Source: Plenodomus lindquistii
Lineage: Eukaryota > Ascomycota > Dothideomycetes > Pleosporales > Leptosphaeriaceae
NCBI GenBank assembly: GCA_025504975.1
Contig: JANUWI010000003.1
Coordinates: forward strand, 620,001 to 684,000
Direction: 5' to 3'
DNA: 64,000 nucleotides
Shown: one piece after another, positions 11,075 to 23,024 of the stretch
Numbering within the stretch: position 1 is the first letter of the stretch
Layout: each line of letters starts with the position of its first letter
Notes under the pieces: model-generated
What the model saw: only the letters and a program-made list of their open reading frames with translations
What the model was told of the DNA's origin: nothing
The model's database searches: none
Program-made: the position numbers and the translations under genes

Positions 11075-14000
11075 TGAGATAGAGGGGGTTGGGGGTGGGT
11101 TATGTATATACGAGGTAATGCGAAATGAAATCTGTACATGATATGCAAGTCTGTGTGCTTTGGACATATACGCTGCTGCTGTTGTGAATGCTAAGAAACT
11201 GTTATACGTGAAGATGTCAGGGCTTCAGATTCGCCTCTACGCTTCAACTAACACTCCGTCCGCTACGACGTTACTCAGACCATCATCGCGTTTGTAGCGC
11301 GGCAGCATCACAACCATCTTGATCCTAAAACACATTCCTTCTCACAACTACCTATCCACCTACCCATCCCCAAATCAAAAAAACACATGTAAATAAGCAT
11401 TTCCCTCACTCCCACAAAGACATCCAAGACTAGAACCCACATCATGAAACAATATCCAAAACACTAGTGACGTATCTGCCGTTCCTACCCTCCTCCATGG
11501 GGAGGTATAATCCATCGCATTCATGCATGCTAAAGAAACACTGAATGAAGTCCCTTTTACATGAATAATCCACTGGATGTTGATTTTCTTGCATGCGATT
11601 TCTTGTTGCTTGTATTCGACGATTCGTTGTTTAAACCAACAGGGCGGGATTCCAAGTCTTGTGTTGTACTGTAGTGTACTGTAACCAACCTACCCAGGAC
11701 GCAAGCAAAGTGTATAGATGATCCGGGGCAGATAGGCATAGCAGACACTAGGATCCGGATAACAAAGAGCTTTTATCACTATTCGCCCCGTCACCATATC
11801 AAAAAGGATCAGAATCAGCGTATACCGTCGACCACCTCGATACTTTTCCATCTGGCATGAGCAGGCCGCCAACACGAGGGGTAGGAAGTAAGTGGGTCTA
11901 CTTTTCCAAATCGCTGGATGCAGCCGAGCCGTCGAACTAGGAGGCGTGGGGTGGAGTGGGGTGAGCGATATCATCTTGATTCAATTTCTCCGACTTTTGC
12001 ATGGGGTTTGATTGATTCCTTTACTTTGTTTTTGATGCATGGATGGTGAGATTACTGGGGATGTCGGTCGTGTTTTTTTGGGTGAATGCGATGCTGATTT
12101 TCCAAGATATCGTAGCAAGTGGAGAGGAGTAGGTAGAGGTAGAGGTGTTTTGTCCCTTTCGTTGCCCATGTGGAAAAAGTCTGGTGGTTGGTGACGGATG
12201 CGAAAGCCGTGTGATGAGCGAGTGCGGACTGCATGATGATCTGATAATCGGATTGTCTAGAACGCGGTTTTCGGCAATGGATGATTGCAGTGAGCAAGGG
12301 GTGCGTATGATGACCCATCGCGCAACACTGGCGTGTCGCTGGAGCGAGCGACACAGTGGTAAGAACCGCGTAATGAGGTGGATTCCTCCTCCCCCTCTTA
12401 AGGAGTTCCTTTTGATATCCTCTAACCGCGATGCAGATGTTCCTCCGACGCCTGCAGCAGCCGCATAACTTAGCTGCATAGATTCTGCAAGCGAACGTGC
12501 AGGATTCTTGTCCGATGGAGCGAGCGTCGGATTCACATCTCCATACCGCAGGTCCGCAACGGGGCCCAGTCGCGAACGACCCTGCGGAAGGATTCGATCC
12601 AAAGGGTTCTGGAATAATCAGCAAGGTGCGCGGTAGGAATTTCCATTTTGAGACCGGGGTGGGAAGATGAGATGGAAGTGGTTGTTATTGGACGGGCGAT
12701 TGTCTCCGGCCGTTTTGCTGGATAAGAGGAAATCGCCGCCACAATCTCCTGAGATGCAATGTGGAGACGAAACGAAACATGCGTTGTCCACATCACATCT
12801 CAGATACACACACATGAGATTGCACGTCGTCTGTGCGTGCAGCTTGCCCTGAGTCCCGCGGAACGCGAATGGAAACAAAGGCGGTTTTTTTCGCAAGCAT
12901 GGGATTGTAATTTGTTAAAAATCGTTGAGTAGCATGTTGAGGTGGGTTGCACAAACGTCCTCTTGCGGGAAGCTGTGCGGGCGCTTGTTCGAGTGAATAC
13001 ATGATTTCGCGGTTTTTGGGAAGGTCGGGAAGGGTGAGGGGTCATGGTAGGACACGTGTGGTTTAGTATTCTTGGAGATGGGCTTGGTGTTGTACAGGGT
13101 TGGTACTGTGGCTACAAAGACTGGACCTGTGGAGGGAGTGTATGCCCAACGCGTATCGTGTACGACGGTCGGTAAGAGAAAGCGATCGACATGGTTTAGC
13201 TTTGCGGTAGAAGGATTGCAGAAGCGCTGGGAGTGGTGGCGTATCTCTTTGCAGTGGGAAGGACGGAGTACCATGTCGTAAAGTAGTAACCATGTCGAAA
13301 TTGTGCCACCAGATGCCTTCGCTATCAGCATGTTTACGCATTTGGCACAACTCCGTCTTGAGCAGAAGATATTGCAGCCAGTGTACTGAGGCCATGTCGT
13401 CCACCTTTAAGATCATGCGACTGCAATGCCTAGAGTTATTTCCGTGCTTCGCGCATACGCCCACCACATGGTTCGGAGAGCTACAGCCAATGCAATCTCC
13501 CGTCAATGGTATAATAGGTGGTGCAAAGTGTGGTGTAGCAATGCTAGGTAAGTGGTTGCAGCGAATGTGGACCCTGGGACTTCCGGGTTGACCCAGTTGC
13601 ATGAGTAAATTGCGCTCAACTCTTGACGGTCTAATCAGCTGTAATGCAGGCGGCTCATGTAAACATGATTGATGGTTTCGGTTACCTCGGCAGCAGCTGT
13701 TGTCCTTGTGCGTCTCCTTTGCACCGACAGTCTAATACACAAGACTGCGATTTTCCATGAGTACTATGGTATTTGCATTGTTGATACTCCCTGAGCAGAA
13801 TCAATATTTGTTAAACGCCGAAGGTGCGTCAGAATTATGAAGCTTGGTACCAAAGATGTCATAAAGAACCGGAGCAGCAAGAGCCGAAACGACAAAGTGG
13901 AGATGAAACATCAGGCTGACGTGGATGGAAGGTCTGAGATTTGAATCTACTCTATCGAGGCCCGTGGGGTAGATTGCATCTGGCAGATGGCAGGCCATAG

Positions 14001-16226
14001 TGGACAGCCCAGCGATCTGGAATGCAAGCGGCAAGGCATGGACGGTGGGGCCAAGCGGCCGAACGAACGGTAGTGCCTGTGTGACGTCGGTGGACGCTAG
14101 AACCGCACGGAAAAGCCTTGCTGTGACAAATGAATTCTTAGCGCCTCTGGCTTCGGTCAGTCTCTGTGGGCGTGTCACTACCGTACGCCTATGTGCGAGC
14201 TTGTTTCCACGCGAGCGACCAGACGGCCGTAAGCGTTGGTGCCGATCTTGGTACCGATAGATGGGATCGTCGATGCTGTGGTTGTAGGTGTAGGTGTAAA
14301 AGGGGCGGCCGTCTAGTGGTCGGCGAGCGTGATTAATAAGTGTCAAAGTTCAAATACTTGCGCCGATCAACTGGCCATTTCAAAGCGAACGCGCTGGGCA
14401 CAGGCAGAGTAAGAGTTTCGATCAGATCGGGGCTAATCCCAATTGGGGGTTCGCGTATCTCAACGTCGGCTGCTGAGAGATCGGCCATCGTGGCAGATTT
14501 GCTGCACCATGGCCCGTCACCTGCAGGGACTGGCATTTGAGCGCTTCCGAGAGCTTCTGACAAGAGGCGACCAGGCTTTGAGCTGGCAGAGCATGCTGCA
14601 CAAGCGCTGCAGCGCTGTCAAGTTTCCACCCCCTGGGCAGCTTTGGCTCCGTCAGTGACTACTTTGCAGCACAGTGGTTGCTTCTGCCTTGTTCATCTCA
14701 TCTTGATTCCTACTCGAATGGACCACACACTACCGGCTTGAAGGTGTAGCAGTACGAGGGCCAAGGAGGACCATGGGGCATATATTAGTAATTGAATCGC
14801 CCGGCGCTGCGCTGCTCTATGCACAATGCCTGGGGAAGCAGACGGCTGTCAACCGGAACCCCGCTGCTTGTCTGGTCGTGCAGGCCAGAGTAGTAGGTGT
14901 ACACCCAGAATCTCGACTCTGCCCATCACTAGACTATCGTGTTCTCTCAGCGTTGGGGGCTGAGCATGCATTGTGCAATGCCTCGAACCACACGTCTCGT
15001 TAATCGTCGGAACGGTGCCACAAGATCTGAGCAGATCCTAGCGCTGTGCGATCGCCATGCTGGCCGAGCATGGACCAAGGTGTTGCCGTGGGAAGCTGCC
15101 CGGCCGTGGTGGAGCCATTGGGTGATTAGAGTGGTGGTCGCAAGGGGAGCAGTTGGGAACTAGCCCTATCAAGCAGCTGGCTTCCCCACCGCGTCGCCGA
15201 CGTGCCCATCCGTCCAATTGCTTTGTCGTCTCGGAGCTGCAAGCGCCCTGCTTGTGTTGACTGTGGCTGGCTCCTCGCGGAAGTGGCAGCATGCTGCGTC
15301 AGATTCCCATGCCCGCCGTAGCGAGATGGCCTGCCGCTTTCTTGACCCCCGCTTCCATGCCTCCAAACCAGCAGCCACTCTGCCGTGCTAAACGGCCTTG
15401 GGCGTGCCAGCACCAGCGGCGCGCAGGGCACTATTATCACTAAGCCGTTACTCTATAGTAAGTGTAGAACTGGTCGTATTCGAAGCACGCAGCAGAGGCT
15501 AGCTATCCCATCATAGTCGACCTCTCCCCAGCCAACGTTCGCATACCACTCACGCATGCACACATTATTTCTTCTTCTCTCTCAAAGCCTTGCTTGCAGC
15601 ACAGGACGTACAAGGAAGGCCCCGCTCTATTCTACTCTACCTGTTCATTATCTAGTTTTCGTCTTCTACGCCCCGCGGCGCCACTCGATCAACTTCGGCC
15701 CCAGTCTGCGGCACACCTCGATTTCGGTGTGCTTCGGTCGCGCCCACCTGCGCTGTTGCGATCGCCCGCCCCTAGCAACAGCTCCCACATGGTCCACTCT
15801 TTTGGCCCACGGCATCTCCCCTGGCGTTCGTCTGCTCCTCACGTCACCCGGTCGCGTATCTGCATCTGGCCTATTGCTGGCGGTCCCCTGTCATCGCGCT
15901 ACTCCAGCGTCGTTAGCCCCGTCAATTTTCGGCCCATCTCTAGGTCCTGCTCCGCCCTGGGATCTCGCACCCGCGTGGACAGTCGCCACTTTTCCCCTCT
16001 TCGGTTCTTACTTGTGCTGTGCCCTCCCGCTGTTCTTTCCATCCATCAACTCACCTTCCATTCCTCAAGTAATTACCCGCAGTCGAAGTCGTTGCTAGAC
16101 GACATATCGTTCTGTGCTTGTGACGAGAAGCTCGTGTGCCTATCGCCCATCACACCCGAGGAGCTACCCCCACTCGCCACCCATCGCGACCTCACACAGT
16201 TGATACCCAACCAGCCGTTGCCCGTC
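11075..16226. other. About 5.1 kb without a convincing gene
   Basis: This is the longest gene-free stretch of the window. Open frames of 100-190 codons occur on both strands (12021-12624 minus, 13063-13602 minus, 13801-14346 minus), but they overlap one another, are rich in Cys/His/Arg and show no domain. From about 15540 the plus strand becomes strongly C/T-rich, which in filamentous fungi often marks the transcription start and leader of the following gene (start 16227). Some of this space may be a long regulatory region or noncoding RNA; the sequence alone does not decide. Confidence 0.45.
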
Positions 16227-17648
16227 ATGCCAGCTGAGCGTCGCCAATTCCAGCCCACCAGGCCCGTCAAGACTGAGCGCACACACGAGGAAAATCAAGA
16301 ACGGTATGTCCTTTAATCTGGCTGTCTCACGTGATGCAGTGTGCTGACGCTAAGCAGTGCTTACATTGCAGCCTCGCGCCGCAGTGACCGTAGTCTTGAA
16401 GCTCGCATCGAGTCGGCGCGCAGAGCCTCTGAGATCCACAAGAGGCGCACTGGCCGTGGCCTCCGTGTGACTGAGCAAGATGTCATCAACGAGGAGATGT
16501 ATGAAGAGGAGGACGATGATTTGCCTACCCAGTATCAGCGACTCAATGCTCACCTGCACACGACTTCAGTCATGTTCAACAAGAAGCTGCACGACTACAT
16601 TGCTACTCAACATGGCGTCAGGAACATGTTCATGTCGCAGTACAACACACCAGCTTATCAGCAGGGTGGTGGTCCTAGTGCTGGTGCGATGCCGCAGGCT
16701 CAAGCAAACAACTGGTTGAATCCATCAATGCTTCCACCTCAGCAGTTCAGCCCAACGTTGTCTCAGGGATTCCAACAGGAAAAGTCATACTCACCTGCTG
16801 CCGCTCCACAGCAAGGGTTTCGACAGTCTCCATACTACATCCCGCAGCGATCGCAGCCTCATCAACGTTCTCTCTCTATCCAAATGCCACCAGCTGCCAA
16901 CTTCGATGCGATCAGTCAGCAGATGAACAGTTCTGCTACCACGCCTCATGGAGAGATGAGCCGTAGGATGTCACTACCACCTCAGGCATTCCAACAGCAA
17001 GTGAATACTTCGGTCGAGGTCAAGCCCCAGCAGCTTGCACTTTCGCAGTCGCAGTCGCCCGTCCTGCACCAATCATCAACATCATCTCAGACCGCATCTC
17101 CCACCGCCGGCTCTGTTTATCAGTCTCCACACGCTCCAGCCGAAGCTGGCACGCCGACATCCTTTACGTACAGCCCAGGGACCTACCCTTACAGTTCTCA
17201 GGCGCTGAACTCGAACCCTTTGACTATGTCTATGCCACCAGAGTCACAACAGTTCATCGGCTCAGCTATGGATCCCACCGACACCCGTACCGCTCTTTTC
17301 ATGTCTGGTAGCGAGAACCTTCCCCAGCCCTTCGCCCCTACATATACCTATAATCCTAACCCCAAGCCCCGGATGGCCTCTTCACCGACCAACGAGAAGT
17401 CGGCGGGATCCGCGCAGACGCTCTCACATGGTCTGAATCTCAAGCTCGAGAACGACTCTGACGCAGTCTCATCCAATCTCACGTCCATCTCAGAAGGGTT
17501 TTACAACAATGATTCATTCCTCACACCTGGAAACGGCGACTACAATGCCTTTTTCGATTTCTCCACTGGCGACAACACCTTGAATGGCGAAGGCCATGGC
17601 GGTGGCACTGACCAGTTCGACGGAAGCAACCTGGTTGATTGGGATTAG
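16227..17648 (+). CDS. Conserved fungal Q/P/S-rich protein of unknown function
   Basis: Exons 16227-16303 and 16358-17648 (54-bp GTATGT...CAG intron) give about 455 aa. The N-terminal 100 residues are charged and look strongly conserved (THEENQERAYIAASRRSDRS, then ASEIHKRRTGRGLRVTEQDV and an acidic NEEMYEEEDDDLP). The rest is low-complexity Gln/Pro/Ser/Tyr-rich, like transcriptional activators, and the protein ends with an acidic/aromatic tail (NAFFDFSTGDN ... NLVDWD). I recall similar N-termini in uncharacterised Pezizomycotina proteins but cannot name one; I see no DNA-binding domain. The frame stays open without a stop for more than 200 codons upstream of this ATG (an in-frame ATG at 15789), so an N-terminal extension is possible. 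The C/T-rich composition there favours a leader instead. Confidence 0.75.
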
Positions 17649-17881
17649 TGCAAGTTGCCTCCTTTCGCATTCATTCATTATATGTCAGCGCCTTCGACTT
17701 CACATTGGATTGGCCCTCTTGCTTAACTACGGTCAACACTTGTCTTCTCAGCCGGTCGGCCCAACCTTTGCGAGAGTCGCATATGATAATACTCCGGCTT
17801 TACTTATGATTATATGATCTTTTTTTGTGTTTGGAGTTCCAGGCGTCGAGATGAGAATTCTCCAAAGGGCCACAGGGCGCG

Positions 17882-17895
17882 CACACACACACACA
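17882..17895. repeat. (CA)n microsatellite
   Basis: Seven CA dinucleotides in the presumed 3' flank of the conserved Q/P/S-rich protein gene. Confidence 0.8.
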
Positions 17896-20242
17896 TGGTG
17901 GTATTACTACACCGGCGCTTTGGATCGCCTTTGAGGGCTGATTCCCCACTCCCAGCAGTCGATGAGGAGGAAATTCTTGTATAATACATAATTGTCAAAA
18001 ACCAGTATTCGACTGGCCATACTGCAGTCGAATTTTGAGCATCTTGACTTTTTTTTTGGAGTGACGTCGGCTTGCACTCGTCCGTCGTAGCTGACAAAAG
18101 TACTAAGCACATCACACACAGTCGCGAAAATGGTACCTTGAGAAAGGTTCAACATGCCAATTTGGGTGAGTTTGTGCCCTTGTACTACTTGGCTGGATAA
18201 ATCGTACTAACTGTTCTTCTGGCTGTATGTATCCTCGTACACTCTCCTTGCGGGAAAAGGTCACATAAAGACGCGATGCCACTGAACGAACTGTCGGTAG
18301 CAAGAACATGTAGTATCATCACAATCGCAATATAGTAAGTCATCTGAAGCTAAATAAGTTGTACCAGATCACACCCACATCGTTGAGATGCTACTCTAGA
18401 GTACACCTAGTCAGAATGGTAGTCTCTAGATCACGTTTTTGGCTTGGTAAGACCAATTCCGCGGTCCTACACCACAGTTTACCAAACAGCACCAATACCA
18501 TGAAAATCCATCAGCTCTTCTTGCAAAAAGTACACATTAGCTACAGGAGGCTTAACATTGTAATTGAAAGGAATTTTAGCCACGCGTAAAGCGTTGCAGG
18601 GTGACGGCGCAACAAACACCAAGGGCATTTCTCTCACGATAACCTAGGGGGCTTGGTCCAATAAGTGGCAAATCACATGACCCGAGCGCATGACCCCAAC
18701 CCAGACTGCGCGATTTTCACTCTCCACTTTCAAAATTGGGGTTAGAATTCTAGGTGTACCATATTCTCCCACACTGTATTGTGGCCCTGTGAAAAACAAC
18801 CAACCCAATTGATTGCTCGCCTATCGGATAGCAAGTTACACACACGTTGAATCTAGACCCTGATCTTGCTAGCGTCTTTCATCTGCACTACATACTCTAC
18901 ATACACCCACCCAGGCCAGGTCCTTTTTTCCCATTCGCCAACCGTCACGCAAGCGATATCCGCGCCATCCGGTATCCACCGGTTATTTCGCACCGGCACA
19001 TGTTCCCATTTGATGCGGGGGCTTGTGTTCCTGGGGGGCTGTGGACGTTGCGCCGATGCCGATCTGGTTTTTCAGTCTGATGGCAAACAATTGGCGTGGT
19101 ACAGCAAGACTGGATTGCGAGCATGAATCCGCAGGGCAGATGTGCTGTGCTGATGTTGTTGGTGTATGGGGGTTTACTTGTTGAATTTGGAGTACGCATG
19201 ATTGAAGCCCTGGAGGGTTTGAATGCGGGCTGCACGTGATCTGTTGTTCCGGGGCGAAGGGGCTCGATGGTCCACCTGCAAGCTCACAGTTCGCTGCGTA
19301 CCTGCATTTTTACACCTTGGTATCAATCACGCTACGCTCCAACTCAATGCAAACGTTGTCCACTTGTCCACTTACTTTCGGATATCACATCATAGCGTAG
19401 TTACAGTCAGAGCGTGCGCGGGATCACACAGGTCAATGACAAGCGAACCAGCATCGCAAGCGTCCGTCCTGAGTACCTCTCGAATCCTACGGCATCCTAA
19501 TCTCGCAGCACAGCAACCTCTGAAGGCGTCTGTCAAGCAATTTGTCAGTCGACATACAGAAGTCTGTGGCACCAGTCGCGGTGTACCCGGTTGTCAAGTA
19601 CCATTCAAGGTAACGAACCTAAGTGCGCCACCAAGGACTTGAGCAACTCTACTTCATTCGCTCGCAACGGTACCTTGCCCATAGCAGTGGCTGTGTATCT
19701 TCTGGAGCTTCAACAGGAGTATGTCACGTCATCCTGGGGTGTCTTGTTCAATGTTCGTTCAAGCTTCCCTTTATCCATCTCATTTTGCACCACAGGTGGC
19801 GTCAACAAAAGTATTTTGTGCAACTGACAGCCGTATGTCATCTCTGATCCCGCACTGGCATTCCCGCATAACTGTCTCGAAGAGGAGGTTTGTTACATGA
19901 TTAATTTACGCCGCGAGACGTTGAGGCTCTCAACACGAGCGACATTTCGTAGCATCGTGCTGTTATAGCCAATAGACAACGCATGCTATTCCTGTCAGTA
20001 GTGACAAGCAGCTACATCGCAATAGGAGACCAACACCTTACACACGCGAGTGTCATTAATCACACCTCCCCAATGTTCGTACATCTGCTGTTCCAAAGCA
20101 ACGGACTCACAGTATGCCAGCCGTGGGAAGTACGATGCCGGCCTGCATACCCGTGCCAGGGCCCAGGATACGTACGTGTACAGCGGACGAACGAAACAAG
20201 GACAAATTCTTTGCAACACCGAATGGACTTTGCCAGCACGCA

Positions 20243-20248
20243 TATAAA
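20243..20248 (+). promoter_or_regulatory. TATA box of the Ser-rich secreted protein gene
   Basis: TATAAA in the context catataaaga lies 152 bp upstream of the start codon at 20400. Strong TATA boxes are unusual among the housekeeping genes in this window and suggest a regulated, highly inducible gene. Confidence 0.5.
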
Positions 20249-20399
20249 GATGTGCAGTCGTAGTAGGGCCCAGTTTTCAGCGATTCAGCGGTGGCTTTCC
20301 TTGCCTCAATACTCTCTGTCTCTTGTCACTTGATACACTCGTTCGGTTTCATATCACTTCCAAGTTCCAAGAGACTCCCATCAGCTGTCAGGTCTAGTC

Positions 20400-22635
20400 A
20401 TGAAGCTCCAATCTTGCCTTCCCGTTGCGGCGCTGTTCACACTCGCTGCTACCCAAGATGCACCAGGTGAGTCAACTTACCACACCTATCTGAAAGATAG
20501 CAGGGCTATCGTGACTTCGACCCTTACCTTCTCAGAGATGATGTATCGCCGGGTTGTATTCACACTGATCACTGTGCAGTTCGCTTACGAATGCCAATCA
20601 AACCTCGTCAATATGCTCCTCCACCACCTCCATCTTACAACCCGCCACCAGCACCGGCATCCAGTACATTTGGTAACGGCATAACCTGGTCTCAGTTCAC
20701 GGGCACTGGCACCGGCACCGGCACCCCCCACTCTACTGGCGTGTCGCTGTCCACGGGATTCTCTTCGAGTGAGACGGTATTAACATCCAGCGCGCTTGAG
20801 AGCAGCAGTACCGCCAAAAGCTCCAGCTTTGTAGTCGTCACCAGCCTCATCACCTTGACTGTGCCAGAGGCGTCTGTAAGCGCGACCAGCAGTGCAGTTG
20901 TCTCTAGTGCAGAGTATGTTCAGAACATTCAGCGTGGCCTTATTTGCCACCGACACGTAACATTTGTGCTCACAACCAGCAGGTCGTCAATCGCCGATAC
21001 CACTTCAAACACGTTTACCGATGCTACCCAAACCAGCTGGGATGTTGAAACCTCATCGTCAACTCTCATCTCTCTAAGCACCGGTGTGCTCACGACAGGA
21101 ACTGGATACAGCCCTCCCTTCTCGGCATCATCTTCCGTTTTATATCCAAACAGTACGTCTGAGACAGGCTGCGAGCCAGTACCTGTCTCCTCCGTCACCG
21201 TGCATTTCAACACGAGCGTCATCGTCACGACCATCGTTCTCACCTCTACTGCTACGCCCCCGTACCCCGCTAATAGCTCTACGGTTACGCTGACCGACTT
21301 TGTCCCTTCGGGTACGTCAGTCGGAACCGTGACTTCTTCTGCCAGCTGGTTGTCATCTGGGTATGCGCCACCACCTGTGCCCATCAGTTCTACAGCCAAC
21401 TCGACAGGCGGGTTTATAGCTTCCTCTTCTTCTTCTTCTTCGTCGTTCTCGCTGGATTTGTCGACAATCTCTTGGTCCATCTTTTCATCCACGGAGACAG
21501 CCAGTCCGACTTCCAGCAGCGAGACGCCAAGTACAACCAGCGAAGCCGAGAGCTTTACCAGTGAAACGTCTAGTGCCAGCCATCGCTCTACCAGAAGCAG
21601 CAGGACTTCTTATCGATGGACGTATACCCGCACACGCACTCACTCGCATTACACGCCAACAAGACGACGATCAAGCACCATCCACGTGACTTCTACTGCG
21701 AGCTCGTTGTCCTCTGCGGTGGAGAGCTTGAGCAGCAGCAGCAGTGATGTTACTAGCGCGTCGAGCTCAGCATCAGAGACCTCGATCTTCAGTCCTAGTA
21801 TCACAAATGGTATTACTACTGAGCTGAGATCGTCTGCGATTCCTTCGGCATCTTCTTCATCGGTTGAGAGCCTGAGCAGCAGCAGGACTGTCAGCGTGCC
21901 AAGCTCTTCCTACAGCTCGGAATCATCTACTTCGGTTTTCGCTCCAAGCTCCACTAGCGACACCGCCAGTTCGTCGAGCTCTGCTGAGGTCCTGCCGTCT
22001 TCTTCGTCTTCATTCTCGGCTAGCAGGAGCTCCAGTGAAATACTCAGCTCCTCGAGCTCCTCCGTCGCCCAACCGTCATCCACGTCCGTCTTTGTATCAA
22101 GTGCCAGCAGCGAAAGTACCACATTCACCGGCACAGACGCAACACTGACATCCTTTGACGTTCCTTCCTCTACCTCTTCCTCCGTAGTCATGACATCTGC
22201 CCTTTCCTCCTCGGAATCCAGCGCTACACCCTTATCATCCACAAGTAACACGTTCACTGATGCAACAAGCATCAGCTTTGACATTCCCTCTTCCACCTCC
22301 TCTGAGATTGTCACGTCAGTCATGTCCTCAGGATACAGCGCTATACCACTCCCATCAACAAGCAACACTTTTACAGACGCTACGGATATCAGCTTCGAGG
22401 TCCCAGGTACCAGTAGCAGTGCCGTATCGAGCTTCTCACAAACCACATTTGAGACAAGTGTTAGTGCGACGAGCAGTCTGGAGCTGCAATCGAGCAGTGT
22501 CAAGAGTGGGTATAGTGCGCCGACACTAGTTGTGGGAGGGCAGAATGAGAAGATGAAGAGGGGTTTGGTGAGTTTCCCCCCCCCCCAACCCACCTCCATG
22601 TTGAGATGAGACCTGGGTGCTAACAGTTTGTATAG
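20400..22635 (+). CDS. Secreted Ser/Thr-rich mucin-like cell-wall protein
   Basis: Exon 1 (20400-20466) encodes a signal peptide (MKLQSCLPVAALFTLAAT). A 113-bp intron leads to exon 2 from 20580, which starts VRLRMPIKPRQYAPPPPPSY. The body, over 600 aa, is dominated by Ser and Thr and is surely O-glycosylated if secreted. It carries degenerate repeats: SNTFTDAT plus a hydrophobic patch occurs near 21009, 22245 and 22363 (a relative, FTGTDAT, near 22124), and GYSxPP/GYAPPP-type motifs occur near 21106, 21360, 22330 and 22509. A basic patch (RSTRSSRTSYRWTYTRTRTH) lies in the middle. A 66-bp in-frame stretch (20914-20979) has GT...AG ends and encodes atypical residues, so it is probably an intron. 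A last intron (22568-22626) would end the protein at ...KRGLFV; read through, it ends at 22609. There is no hydrophobic C-terminal GPI signal. Confidence 0.75.
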
Positions 22636-23024
22636 ATAGGCATGTGGTTCATGTGAACCCGCCACGGCATCGCTGCAATACATCGGTGATGAGACGTATG
22701 CAGGTTCAAGCGGCACTAAAAAGCAGTTGTCTCTGCATTTCCAATTACGGAGTTTTCCTTCCTCTTCTCTACTTTCCTTCAATCTGGTACAGACTGCTAC
22801 ACAAATATCCGCTTCTCCTGTGCCTTTTCTGACTCTGCTGCCTTGTCTTCTCAGAGTGAGGGGAGGATTTGATCGTGTTGGTTACTTTGATACTTCGTAG
22901 CCACATGCTCCAATTATATATATATACTTTACTGCTCCTCATTCTGCTGACTCAATGATACAAACGGAGCCCTCCCCTTCCTATCCACCCAACTCGGCTC
23001 CCTCGCCACAACCCCACAACTCTC
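22636..23024. other. Convergent intergenic region
   Basis: About 390 bp between two convergent genes. It has a (TA)n tract at about 22914-22924 and otherwise only 3'-UTR-like sequence. Confidence 0.5.

Larger units (their letters stand above)
17649..20399. other. 2.75 kb gene-poor intergenic region
   Basis: The region contains a (CA)n run at 17882-17895, a T9 tract near 18050 and a CCAAT pentamer near 18658. Only short, unremarkable open frames occur, the longest at 19223-19642 (139 codons, Ser/Arg/His-rich, no domain). The last 160 bp hold the TATA box of the Ser-rich secreted protein gene. Confidence 0.45.

Noticed and set aside
12021..13602. Several overlapping minus-strand frames of 138-193 codons
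   Set aside because: They overlap in different frames, are rich in His/Cys/Arg/Thr, and show no motif or plausible splice partners.
14300..14365. Possible tRNA: a tctagtggtcgg A-box-like word followed by an agttcaaatac B-box-like word
   Set aside because: The D-arm-like pairing exists, but the acceptor stem does not pair and the anticodon and T stems are weak. A tRNAscan-type covariance search would decide.
20929..22782. Long minus-strand frames (187 and 290 codons), acidic and Val/Glu-rich
   Set aside because: They are antisense shadows of the Ser/Thr-rich coding sequence; Ser codons read backwards give Glu/Val/Thr-rich frames.
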